DNA of 11,059 nt from an uncultured Plesiomonas sp. (GCA_947071955.1 CAMTGL010000048.1:1-11059), one strand, 5' to 3'; positions 1 through 6,589 are shown, counted from the stretch's first letter. The notes: a model not told the origin generated them from the sequence alone. Made by a program: numbers and translations.

Positions 1-1282
1 CAAACAAACTGGTAAGCAAAATCCAGTAGCCGCGTTCCATATTGAATGCAATGATCAGAGCATACCCAGCACACAAGACTAATGACATTCTCACCGCATG
101 CCGAAATAGCGCAGAGCCTGGCGTGAGCTGATCGCCGATACGCCGCCAAATATCAGAAAAACTATGCAGCCCATCATCCGCCAGCGTATTGTCCTGTGGT
201 ACACCGATCATTTTATCGGAATTGATATGGGATAATTGCCAGTCAATAGCCTGCAAATTACGCAGAACAAAACTCAGTGATGCCAGTAAGCGCTTGTCTT
301 CTTTTTTTTCGGGTTGATGCCGCTCTAATGCACTATTTAGCAGTGAGAACGCCCGCTCGAAACGAAAATCATGGTGATACTCATTCCCTTCAATGATCGC
401 CTGAGCCAATTGCCGGCAAGCTTTCGCTTGTAGCATCAACAGACGTTGAAAGCGAAACAGTACATCAGAGTGGCGAAAACGCTGCACCAAGGCATGATAT
501 TGATTGTGCGTAGAGCTAGCACGTTCATGGATATCCTGCGCCACAAAGTAATAACGCAATAACCGGCGTGTACTGCGCTGACCTCGATCACCTTTCAAAC
601 GGGCAAACAGTGATAATTTGGTTTTATTCAGTGTACTGACCAGCGCACTGTTACTCAACGCGACACTGATTTGCAGCTCATCGTAACGATCTGCCTCATC
701 GGGATCAAAAAATGCACTTTTTGCATCCAGATAACGGGCCAGTTGTTCGTAACAGGCCGCCATATTTTCCTGTACCGGACGTACTGGGCGTAACACGTAA
801 CCAAGCAGTGAAATTACGCTATACCAGAGCGCACCAGCCAGTAGCATTGCCGGTTGCTGATACCAGTTATCGTACAGTGAAATGCCCAGCATAGTGTAAA
901 TAGCAATCAGCAGAGCGCCAAATGCAATAGTGGCATAACGCTGGCCAATCGCTCCTAGCATGATAAAACTAAATGAAGAGAGCAACAGCCCCAAAGCAAA
1001 CAGCCACGGGTACGGAAACAGTAATTCAATAGAGACCGAGGCCACCAAAAAACAGATCAACGTAATCAGAATATTACGCAATCGGCCGGTTAACCGGTCA
1101 TCCAAATCAGTCAGCGCTGCCGCCACTACCCCAAGTGTCACCGGAATGGTTGAGAGCACATCACCCATCAGCCACGGGAAAAGAGCCGCACCGCTTAGCG
1201 CCACAAAAATTTGCGTGCAGTATAAAACTCGGCTGTTATTGAACAGATGACGCAATCGGGATAATGAACCTACAAACGGCAC
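1..1282 (-). CDS. yccS: YccS/FUSC-family inner membrane protein, C-terminal part outside window
   Basis: The frame is open from 1282 down to the left edge and encodes the first 427 residues; the family is usually about 720, so the C-terminal part is missing. The N-terminal region is strongly hydrophobic with several membrane segments and carries the family-typical stretch VVAAALTDLDDRL and, further on, GQRYATIAFGALLIAIYTMLG. A long soluble helical region follows (KGDRGQRSTRRLL, FVAQDIHERAS), and the second membrane block begins near the cut end (RHAVRMSLVL, then GYWILLTSLF). The start is a GTG at 1280-1282: an in-frame stop, which is also the yccF stop, lies just upstream, and an AGGA at 1291-1294 sits 8 bases before the GTG. 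The gene begins 18 bases after yccF and is probably co-transcribed with it. The family resembles aromatic-acid exporters, but the E. coli substrate is not established. Identity is confident and function is not. Confidence 0.95.
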   Translation of the reverse strand, partial: MPFVGSLSRLRHLFNNSRVLYCTQIFVALSGAALFPWLMGDVLSTIPVTLGVVAAALTDLDDRLTGRLRNILITLICFLVASVSIELLFPYPWLFALGLLLSSFSFIMLGAIGQRYATIAFGALLIAIYTMLGISLYDNWYQQPAMLLAGALWYSVISLLGYVLRPVRPVQENMAACYEQLARYLDAKSAFFDPDEADRYDELQISVALSNSALVSTLNKTKLSLFARLKGDRGQRSTRRLLRYYFVAQDIHERASSTHNQYHALVQRFRHSDVLFRFQRLLMLQAKACRQLAQAIIEGNEYHHDFRFERAFSLLNSALERHQPEKKEDKRLLASLSFVLRNLQAIDWQLSHINSDKMIGVPQDNTLADDGLHSFSDIWRRIGDQLTPGSALFRHAVRMSLVLCAGYALIIAFNMERGYWILLTSLF

Positions 1283-1290
1283 TACAACAT

Positions 1291-1294
1291 TCCT
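1291..1294 (-). promoter_or_regulatory. Ribosome binding site deciding the yccS GTG start
   Basis: AGGA on the minus strand lies 8 bases upstream of GTG at 1282. The first ATG downstream of the yccF stop is in another frame and hits a stop two codons later, so it cannot start yccS. The site and the GTG give an N-terminus of about the same length as E. coli YccS. Confidence 0.6.
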
Positions 1295-1300
1295 GACTGA

Positions 1301-1759
1301 TTAACGGCGATAACGATCTAACGTGATATTGGCTTTTTCAGCACGGATCTGGCGAGCAATTTCATTGGGCACAACACGGCGGCCCACTGGCCAAAGGGCA
1401 ACAACAGCCAATTTAAAATGCGCGATACCAACCGGAATACCAATAATGGTGATGCACTGCGCGATACCTACCATGATATGCACAATACACAGCCACCAGC
1501 CGGCCATCACAAACCAGATAATATTCAGGATAAAACCACCGGCAGCCAGAAGGCCATTACTGCGGTTTTCCAAATCGTCGACCTTCACCACATCGTTACC
1601 GTAAGGCACTAACGACATTTTGGTGATTTCCCAACAAGAGCGGGTAAGCGGCAAAGTCACAATGCAAACAATGCTTAAGAGTGTTGCCAGCAGCCAGCCC
1701 AATGTGGTGAGAAACCCACCCATCACAAAGTTAAAAATATTCAGTACAGTCGCCATCAT
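1301..1759 (-). CDS. yccF: YccF family inner membrane protein
   Basis: Encodes 152 residues, close to the 148 of E. coli YccF. Two similar hydrophobic units of about 50 residues are visible, near residues 6-58 and 78-130, each beginning LNI and ending with a conserved patch (LPLTRSCWEITKMSLVPYG, then IGIPVGIAHF and ALWPVGRRVV). This is the duplicated YccF (DUF307) membrane domain. The open frame extends upstream to an ATG at 1852, which would add 31 residues with no counterpart in E. coli. I prefer the ATG at 1757-1759 because a GAGGA lies 8 bases before it and the protein then begins MMATVLNIFNF, matching MRTVLNILNF in E. coli. The gene precedes yccS by 18 bases. No biochemical role is established. 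Confidence 0.92.
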   Translation of the reverse strand: MMATVLNIFNFVMGGFLTTLGWLLATLLSIVCIVTLPLTRSCWEITKMSLVPYGNDVVKVDDLENRSNGLLAAGGFILNIIWFVMAGWWLCIVHIMVGIAQCITIIGIPVGIAHFKLAVVALWPVGRRVVPNEIARQIRAEKANITLDRYRR

Positions 1760-1767
1760 CAGGGCGT

Positions 1768-1772
1768 TCCTC
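1768..1772 (-). promoter_or_regulatory. Ribosome binding site supporting the shorter yccF start
   Basis: GAGGA on the minus strand is 8 bases from the ATG at 1759 and 11 bases from the ATG at 1756. It favours the shorter protein over the start at 1852. Confidence 0.6.
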
Positions 1773-1874
1773 AAGGTAAAAGGCCATAGCTGTACTGATT
1801 TTAACGTTTTTTTGTGTAAAACGGCAGGATCTTCTCTCTGAACTGCTGACAAGTTGTATTTTAGCGGATAAAAA

Positions 1875-2333
1875 TCAGCCTAAACGCTCACGCAGATAGC
1901 GCGGGTAATCGGGGATCTCAATGCTAACTTCTTCAGAAAACAGGGCTGAATTAACCAAAAAATTGGCACTGGCACGGTTTGTTGCAATCGGAATATTCCA
2001 GACCGCAGAGATACGCAGCAACGCTTTTACATCCGGATCATGTGGTACAGCATTCAGCGGATCCCAAAAGAAAAACAGCACATCAATTTTTCCTTCAGAG
2101 ATATACGCGCCCAATTGCTGATCTCCCCCCATCGGGCCACTGAGCAGACTATTGATCGATAATCCGGTGGCACGTGAGATCATCGCCCCCGTTGTACCGG
2201 TAGCATACAGATCGTGGCCGCGTAGTTTCTCTATATTTTCATTTACCCAGCGTAACAACGCCTCTTTGCAGTGATCATGGGCAACCAGTGCCACTTGCTT
2301 GCGAGCAGGCATAATTCGGGTTGTAGTATGCAT
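1875..2333 (-). CDS. mgsA: Methylglyoxal synthase
   Basis: Cytosolic enzyme converting dihydroxyacetone phosphate to methylglyoxal and inorganic phosphate, a bypass of lower glycolysis that relieves sugar-phosphate stress. The product has 152 residues, the same as E. coli MgsA, and aligns without gaps. Visible family motifs are VAHDHCK (H19), the phosphate-binding TGTTG at 45-49, SGPMGGDQQ with the catalytic base D71, and FFWDPLNAVPHDPDVKAL with H98 and D101. AGGA lies 7 bases before the ATG. In E. coli the DNA helicase gene helD lies between mgsA and yccF on the opposite strand; here only 115 bases separate mgsA from the corrected yccF start. An inverted repeat placed around a possible promoter lies upstream. 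Identity is essentially certain. Confidence 0.98.
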   Translation of the reverse strand: MHTTTRIMPARKQVALVAHDHCKEALLRWVNENIEKLRGHDLYATGTTGAMISRATGLSINSLLSGPMGGDQQLGAYISEGKIDVLFFFWDPLNAVPHDPDVKALLRISAVWNIPIATNRASANFLVNSALFSEEVSIEIPDYPRYLRERLG

Positions 2334-2365
2334 AACAGATTCCTTTTTGGGATGGGTGTTTTTTA

Positions 2366-2405
2366 CGAACAGGTGCGTTTATACAACCAAAACAACACCT
2401 GTTCG
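2366..2405. repeat. 10-bp perfect inverted repeat upstream of mgsA
   Basis: CGAACAGGTG at 2366-2375 is exactly matched by its reverse complement at 2396-2405, with 20 bases between. On the minus strand TATAAA (2378-2383), a possible -10 box for mgsA, lies in that interval. The upstream arm would cover the -35 region and spacer and the downstream arm the transcription start. Arm centres are 30 bases apart, near three helical turns. There is no T-tract after the stem on either strand, so an intrinsic terminator is unlikely. An operator is an inference. Confidence 0.45.
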
Positions 2406-2447
2406 CGTTCACACCTCTAAAGATTAAAAAGCAGCAGCGGATAACGC

Positions 2448-3143
2448 TTACTTACGTGCATTACTCTGCGCCCAGCGCATAAAACGTTGCTGTGTTTTAG
2501 TATCTGCCTGCTGAAACCAATACTGCAACATCTGCTCTGATACGTTCTCACCCTTTAAAGTAACTGTTTGCTGGCTCACCGCTTGTGTTGGCGATGCCGC
2601 AGGTGCAGCCCCAGCAACAACCGGTACCGTTAATGTAGCAGCCATAGCTGGCGCTAAATCAGCCAATGCCGCTGCAGCACTCGAATGGTTGTATGTTGCC
2701 AGTGCGTCTTGCATATTGCGTGATGACATCAAACCATCAACACTCAGTACATCCGATTTATACGGAATATTTTTTCCAGCCTGATCCACTAAACGAAAGT
2801 TCAGAGCCTGATTAAAGCGCTTCCCTTCACTGTCAGTATCTAAACGCGGTAATGCTATTGATACTTTCTGATCAGCGGTTGTCTCAAAAGAGACGATAAT
2901 AGGTGACGAGGTAAACAGTGTCTGATCAGAGCCTGAACGGACAATTTTCTCCACACGAAACAGTATCTGACTGGTGCTGTTTGGCAGTTCAACATGGTTT
3001 GTTGACTTTAACAGGCTGCTCGACACTTTATTACCGTCGACCATCAGTAGTTCAATGTCATTCGATACACTCAGGCTGGCAGCCAGCAAGGGCGCTGAAC
3101 AGGATAACGCCAGCATCCCAGCGTAAAGATGGCGCAATTTCAT
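2448..3143 (-). CDS. yccT: DUF2057 periplasmic protein YccT (CsgI-like)
   Basis: Encodes 231 residues against 220 in E. coli YccT, which has been described as an inhibitor of extracellular curli (CsgA) assembly and renamed CsgI. A Sec signal peptide is clear: KLRH, then a hydrophobic core, then LLAA with cleavage around residue 22. The mature N-terminus (LSVSNDIELLMVDGNKVSSS) and the segments ILFRVEK (60-66) and ALPRLDTD (97-104) match the DUF2057 family. The conserved C-terminal box is LQYWFQQADTKTQQRFMRWA (206-225). Between them residues 155-190 are rich in Ala and Pro and look like an expanded linker. AGGA lies 7 bases before the ATG. The gene is divergent from yccU. No curli genes are visible here, so the curli role is carried over from E. 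coli and is uncertain. Confidence 0.92.
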   Translation of the reverse strand: MKLRHLYAGMLALSCSAPLLAASLSVSNDIELLMVDGNKVSSSLLKSTNHVELPNSTSQILFRVEKIVRSGSDQTLFTSSPIIVSFETTADQKVSIALPRLDTDSEGKRFNQALNFRLVDQAGKNIPYKSDVLSVDGLMSSRNMQDALATYNHSSAAAALADLAPAMAATLTVPVVAGAAPAASPTQAVSQQTVTLKGENVSEQMLQYWFQQADTKTQQRFMRWAQSNARK

Positions 3144-3266
3144 GTGAATCTCCTATTATTGACTGGGTGTCGTACTGTTAACGGCAATAGCGACAATATT
3201 CAGGGCATACACGGATGCCATTTCTTATCAAAAACTGAATAAAAAGATGCCGAATCATACAACACT

Positions 3267-3295
3267 TTGCAATCACTTCCTGAGACAGATATAAC
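3267..3295 (+). promoter_or_regulatory. Predicted sigma-70 promoter for yccU
   Basis: TTGCAA (3267-3272), a 17-base spacer and TATAAC (3290-3295) match the sigma-70 consensus at 4 of 6 and 5 of 6 positions, with ideal spacing. The start would fall near 3302, about 43 bases before the yccU ATG. A TGTGA-N6-TCA sequence at 3298-3311, resembling a partial CRP site, overlaps the predicted start; this is weak. Confidence 0.45.
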
Positions 3296-3344
3296 GCTGT
3301 GATACAGATCAACTCAGTTCCCCCATTCATAACAGGAGTTTGCG

Positions 3345-3779
3345 ATGAACGATCAGAGTATCAAACAGATATTACAGGCAACCCGCACTATTGCATTGGT
3401 CGGTGCCAGCGATAAACCTGAACGGCCAAGTTATCGGGTAATGGACTACCTTTTGCAGCAGGGTTATCGGGTTATTCCAGTAAATCCAAGTCTGGCTGGA
3501 AAGACGATTTTGGGCCAAACCGTGCAAGCGAGTTTGAGTGAGATCAGTGAACCGGTTGATATGGTTGATGTGTTCCGCAGCGCCGATGCAGCTTATGCCA
3601 TTGCACAAGAGGCTATCGCGATTAACGCAAAAACGTTATGGCTACAACTGGCGATCATCAATGAAGAGGCGGCAACACTGGCGGCTGCTGCGGGGTTGCA
3701 GGTGGTGATGGATCGTTGCCCGAAAATTGAGTTACCACGCCTTGATTTGGCAACACCGAGCCTTGATACAGAGCATTGA
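3345..3779 (+). CDS. yccU: CoA-binding-domain protein YccU
   Basis: Encodes 144 residues against 137 in E. coli YccU; the extra residues are mostly at the C-terminus (LDLATPSLDTEH). It is a compact Rossmann-like CoA-binding fold (CoA_binding_2), similar to the N-terminal nucleotide-binding part of succinyl-CoA synthetase alpha. The first strand and loop are at residues 17-36 (ALVGASDKPERPSYRVMDYL), followed by YRVIPVNPSLAGKTILGQ, the stretch VDMVDVFR, KTLWLQLAIINEEAA, and the terminal VVMDRCPKIELPRL. No catalytic domain is attached, so this is a binding protein with no known reaction. AGGAG (3334-3338) is 6 bases from the ATG and a plausible promoter is at 3267-3295. It converges with hspQ. 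Confidence 0.93.
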   Translation: MNDQSIKQILQATRTIALVGASDKPERPSYRVMDYLLQQGYRVIPVNPSLAGKTILGQTVQASLSEISEPVDMVDVFRSADAAYAIAQEAIAINAKTLWLQLAIINEEAATLAAAAGLQVVMDRCPKIELPRLDLATPSLDTEH

Positions 3780-3870
3780 TACCAAACATTAAAACGCGCC
3801 AGCGCTTGATTTAAATCCGTCTGGAATCGGCTACTGACGTAGTAAAATAGCGCACTTAATAAGCTAAAAT

Positions 3871-3908
3871 ACAATCGGCGGCGAGCACAGGGTTTGTGCT
3901 CGCCGCCG
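3871..3908 (-). terminator. Very strong hairpin, likely hspQ terminator
   Basis: A perfect 14-bp GC-rich stem (3876-3889 paired with 3895-3908) with a 5-base loop lies 42 bases past the hspQ stop. On the minus strand the stem is followed by ATTGTATTTT, a broken but T-rich tract, which fits an intrinsic terminator for hspQ. On the plus strand it is followed by AAGAAAATAAG, so it is a poor terminator for yccU, though it could protect that transcript's 3' end. Confidence 0.7.
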
Positions 3909-3950
3909 AAGAAAATAAGACACACACTGCACAACCAATAGACTTAAAAC

Positions 3951-4268
3951 TTAATGCAGCGTACGTGGCAGCGCTAGCTGCTCCTGAATCGCCTCGGCGA
4001 TGTCATCCATATCCGGCTGATCCGGATGCAAGGGTAGGGTTTCCTGATCCAACTGAACTTCGGCAATATAGGTATGCACCTGCTCACCGGCCTCATTTTG
4101 CATCAACACATGATACCAAGGCCCACTGCACAAGGCTTCATCGATCCCCATCTCTGCCGGTGTTGGCTCTTGCAGTGAATAATTCGCATCGACATCAAGA
4201 ATAACCCCAAGAAAGCCCAGCATTCTATGGCGAACTTGCTGTCCTGGTTTAAATTTTACGGCAATCAT
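3951..4268 (-). CDS. hspQ: Heat shock protein HspQ
   Basis: Encodes 105 residues, the same length as E. coli HspQ (formerly YccV). The single small beta-rich YccV/hemimethylated-DNA-binding domain is recognisable from KFKPGQQVRHRMLGFLGVI near the start, a PWYHVLM box and the HTYIAE box, followed by an acidic C-terminal helix (DMDDIAEAIQEQLALPR). In E. coli, HspQ is heat induced, was linked to degradation of mutant DnaA, and has been reported as a specificity factor for Lon. The Shine-Dalgarno sequence is unusually complete (GAGGAGGG, 4273-4280) and only 4 bases from the ATG, consistent with high expression. A sigma-32 type promoter lies about 40-65 bases upstream and a strong hairpin lies downstream, so hspQ looks like its own transcription unit. 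Confidence 0.97.
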   Translation of the reverse strand: MIAVKFKPGQQVRHRMLGFLGVILDVDANYSLQEPTPAEMGIDEALCSGPWYHVLMQNEAGEQVHTYIAEVQLDQETLPLHPDQPDMDDIAEAIQEQLALPRTLH

Positions 4269-4304
4269 GATGCCCTCCTCGATAATCTGCGACTCTTTCT
4301 CTCA

Positions 4305-4333
4305 ATCTGGGGGGTTAACTGCAAAATATCAAG
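4305..4333 (-). promoter_or_regulatory. Predicted sigma-32 heat-shock promoter of hspQ
   Basis: On the minus strand the -35 element CTTGATA (4327-4333) differs at one position from the sigma-32 consensus CTTGAAA. A 14-base spacer follows, then CCCCAGAT (4305-4312), close to the CCCCATNT -10 consensus. The spacing is typical for sigma-32. Transcription would begin near 4297, giving a leader of about 30 bases. This agrees with the known heat-shock control of hspQ in E. coli. Confidence 0.75.
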
Positions 4334-4390
4334 CGTAACGAACAAATATTATGCTTTTTTCAACCATTAAAGGCTAATGAGAGGCGGCTG

Positions 4391-4416
4391 CAACAGGGCA
4401 CTTTTGCACCCTGTTG
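4391..4416. repeat. 8-bp stem-loop between rlmI and hspQ
   Basis: CAACAGGG (4391-4398) pairs perfectly with CCCTGTTG (4409-4416) around a 10-base loop, 43 bases beyond the rlmI stop. Neither strand has a T-tract after the stem, so it is not a standard intrinsic terminator. It may stabilise or end the rlmI message. Confidence 0.4.
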
Positions 4417-4459
4417 AGTAGAGATTTATCGTAGGCTATACATGTAAATTTGCGGTATT

Positions 4460-5650
4460 TTAAATCACGCGGCAAGCAAATCCTTTGAGGTACAAACCCT
4501 CTGGATAGGTGCTGATAACAGGATGATCAGCAGCCTGTGAGAAGTAATCTACAAACTGCACTTCACGTTTGGCATCGAGCGCAGCATCGGCCAGAATTTT
4601 CTGGAACAGACCAGACTCCATCAGACCAGAGCAGGAGTAACTCAGCAGCATCCCCTCAGGGTTCAACAGCTGCATTGCTAGCATATTGATGTCTTTGTAA
4701 CCACGGCAACCACCGGCCAACTGACTTTTGTTTTCAACAAATTTCGGTGGGTCCATGATAATAACGTCAAATTTCTCGCCTTTATCACGATATTCACGCA
4801 GTAATTTGAACACGTCAGCACGAACAAACTCGGCTTTACTCATATCAAAACCATTAAGCTCTGCGTTTTGACGAGCAATATCAAGTGCGGGCTGAGAGAT
4901 ATCAACGTTCACGACGCTGTCACAGCCACCTTTTAGTGCAAACAGACCAAATGCACCGGTGTAACAAAAACAGTTTAATACACGCTTTCCAGCCACATAA
5001 CGGCTAGCAGATAAACGGCTTTCACGCTGATCAAGATAAAAACCGGTTTTATGGCCGCCTTTAATATCGACCATAATCTGCACACCGTTTTCACGAATAG
5101 GTAGATGCTTAGGCGGCTCTTCTCCAAATAGTACGCCGGTAGTTTCAGCCAGCCCCTCTTTTTTACGCACGGCAACATCAGAGCGCTCATAGATGTTGCA
5201 CTCAGGGAAGCATTCACGCAGCGCATTGATTAACGTCAGGCGATGGAAATCTGCGCCAGCAGAGAGCAGTTGCAGCACCAGATAATTATCGTAGCGATCA
5301 ATGGTGATCCCCGGTAAACCATCTGACTCGGCGGCGATCAAGCGATAACCGGTCAGATCATCACGTGCGGCAACCACATTGCGCCATGCTTGCGCTTGCT
5401 TGAGTTTGCGGACAAAAAAGGCCTGATCGATCTCTTCATTGCTATCAAATGTCCACACACGGGCACGAATTTGTGAATCAGCAGACCATGCGGCACGCGC
5501 CAGAAAGTGGCCACCTTTATCACACACATCAACGGTTTCACCGGAAAGTGGTTTTCCCTCCACGCGCTCAATAGCGCCTGAAAAGATCCAAGGATGACGA
5601 CGTAGCAGCGATTTTTCGCGGCCTTTTGCCAGTATTACACGTGCAGACAT
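4460..5650 (-). CDS. rlmI: 23S rRNA m5C1962 methyltransferase RlmI
   Basis: Transfers a methyl group from S-adenosylmethionine to C5 of cytidine 1962 in 23S rRNA during large-subunit maturation. The product has 396 residues, identical in length to E. coli RlmI (YccW), and matches it end to end. The N-terminal PUA domain (about 1-75) opens with LAKGREKSLLRRHPWIFSGA. A linker holds GHKTGFYLDQRESR (199-212). The Rossmann methyltransferase domain shows motif I LNCFCYTGAFG (225-235), the acidic ribose-binding strand VVNVDIS (246-252), motif IV DPPKF (300-304), and SYSCSGL (337-343) with the family-typical Cys340. The ATG at 5648-5650 has only a poor Shine-Dalgarno (a GAG about 13 bases away), so translation may be modest. 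It is divergent from yccX and upstream of hspQ. Confidence 0.98.
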   Translation of the reverse strand: MSARVILAKGREKSLLRRHPWIFSGAIERVEGKPLSGETVDVCDKGGHFLARAAWSADSQIRARVWTFDSNEEIDQAFFVRKLKQAQAWRNVVAARDDLTGYRLIAAESDGLPGITIDRYDNYLVLQLLSAGADFHRLTLINALRECFPECNIYERSDVAVRKKEGLAETTGVLFGEEPPKHLPIRENGVQIMVDIKGGHKTGFYLDQRESRLSASRYVAGKRVLNCFCYTGAFGLFALKGGCDSVVNVDISQPALDIARQNAELNGFDMSKAEFVRADVFKLLREYRDKGEKFDVIIMDPPKFVENKSQLAGGCRGYKDINMLAMQLLNPEGMLLSYSCSGLMESGLFQKILADAALDAKREVQFVDYFSQAADHPVISTYPEGLYLKGFACRVI

Positions 5651-5913
5651 AATTTATGTGCTCAAGAGCTGATCAAAATAGGGCGCTATTTTCGGTGAGC
5701 TACTGCATAAATGCAATCAACCTGACTGGCTATCTGCCGTTATCCCGATAATTTATGGCTCGATGCGCATAGTAATTGACTATACTTTGGGATGAGTAAG
5801 GTTAAAATATGAACAGCGCTTACTCTGTATACCTGTGACAAATAGGGTTCTGACAGCAGCTTTATCATTCTCTGCAACCATGACAGCCTATCATCCTCGG
5901 GGAGGGATCATGT

Positions 5914-6186
5914 ATGAGTAAGATCAGTATGAAAATCTGTATCGCAGGCCATGTTCAGGGGGTGGGGTTTCGCTATTTTACCCAGCAACAGGCCCAAAAG
6001 CTCGGTTTGAAAGGCTATGCCCGCAATCTGAGTGATGGCCGAGTCGAGGTTTTGGCCTGTGGTGATGAGCTGGCAATTAACACTCTGATTAACTGGCTCA
6101 GTGAAGGCCCCCGTTCAGCCACTGTAGAGTGCTTAATGGCTGAAGAAGTGCCTTTTTGTGAGCTAACAGAATTTGACGTACGTTAA
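5914..6186 (+). CDS. yccX: Acylphosphatase
   Basis: Small cytosolic enzyme hydrolysing the carboxyl-phosphate bond of acylphosphates. The product has 90 residues against 92 in E. coli YccX. The signature GHVQGVGFRYFT supplies the phosphate-binding loop with catalytic Arg20, and GYARNLSDGRVEV supplies catalytic Asn38. C49 (VLACGDE) is kept as in E. coli, but position 5 is Ser rather than the Cys that forms a disulfide with C49 in the E. coli enzyme. A different Cys is present at position 9. GGAGGG (5901-5906) is 7 bases from the chosen ATG. A competing ATG at 5910 opens a three-codon frame that ends inside the yccX start. The gene is divergent from rlmI and convergent with tusE. Confidence 0.96.
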   Translation: MSKISMKICIAGHVQGVGFRYFTQQQAQKLGLKGYARNLSDGRVEVLACGDELAINTLINWLSEGPRSATVECLMAEEVPFCELTEFDVR

Positions 6187-6259
6187 CTGGGCTATTCATG
6201 CTCAATCAACGCAATTTCCGGCAGACTGTATGATTAGATTCGATAACAGAATAACTACA

Positions 6260-6589
6260 TCAGATACATTTTACCGGCTTGGGTAAACCGGCAATTTTGG
6301 TGGCTTGCTTGGCTGGGCCTTCCGGAAACAGTTTGTATAAATAGCGGCTGTTACCCTTCTCTTCCCCGTATTTTTGCGCCATCGCTTTTACCAGCATACG
6401 GATGGCCGGTGAGGTGTTGTACTCTTGGTAAAACTCGCGCACAAAACGTACCACTTCCCAGTGCGCTGGCGATAAGGTGATCCCTTCGCCTTGCGCTATC
6501 AGGTCAGCTAACGCTTCATGCCAATCTTGACTGTTTTTTAGATAACCTTTCGCATCAGTTTCAATCTGATGGCCTTGATATTCCAACAT
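6260..6589 (-). CDS. tusE: Sulfur-relay protein TusE
   Basis: Accepts persulfide sulfur from the TusBCD complex and passes it to MnmA for 2-thiolation of wobble uridine 34 in the Lys, Glu and Gln tRNAs. The product has 109 residues, the same as E. coli TusE (YccK), and belongs to the DsrC family. The core shows LSPAHWEVVRFVREFYQEYNTSP, the GEEKGNSRYLYKLFPEGPAKQA block, and the C-terminal arm KIAGLPKPVKCI, whose penultimate Cys108 is the sulfur carrier. The single C-terminal Cys places it with TusE rather than two-Cys dissimilatory DsrC. The Shine-Dalgarno sequence is weak. An intrinsic terminator at 6626-6651 separates it from the upstream yccA, so any tusE transcript starting at its own promoter must begin within about 40 bases; otherwise it depends on readthrough. 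Confidence 0.97.
   Translation of the reverse strand: MLEYQGHQIETDAKGYLKNSQDWHEALADLIAQGEGITLSPAHWEVVRFVREFYQEYNTSPAIRMLVKAMAQKYGEEKGNSRYLYKLFPEGPAKQATKIAGLPKPVKCI

Noticed and set aside
301..310. Frameshift risk at a run of eight T in yccS
   Set aside because: The frame continues correctly through the run (Glu-Lys-Lys-Glu) with conserved YccS sequence on both sides.
960..1250. 96-codon plus-strand open frame opposite yccS
   Set aside because: The opposite strand encodes well-conserved YccS; this frame is compositionally biased and matches nothing known.
1760..1852. N-terminal extension of YccF to an ATG at 1852
   Set aside because: The extra 31 residues have no counterpart in E. coli YccF, and a better-placed Shine-Dalgarno supports the start at 1759.
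2435..2452. Terminator for yccT (AGCG-N5-CGCT followed by TTTTT after a gap, minus strand)
   Set aside because: The stem is only 4 bp, overlaps the stop region and is separated from the T-run, too weak to claim.
3087..3114. Lipoprotein signal in YccT (ALSC)
   Set aside because: The residues before the Cys do not match a lipobox, and a normal signal peptidase I site follows at LLAA.
3298..3313. CRP-like site TGTGA-N6-TCAAC near the yccU start of transcription
   Set aside because: Only one half-site fits; the second half matches poorly, so it is not listed as a separate feature.
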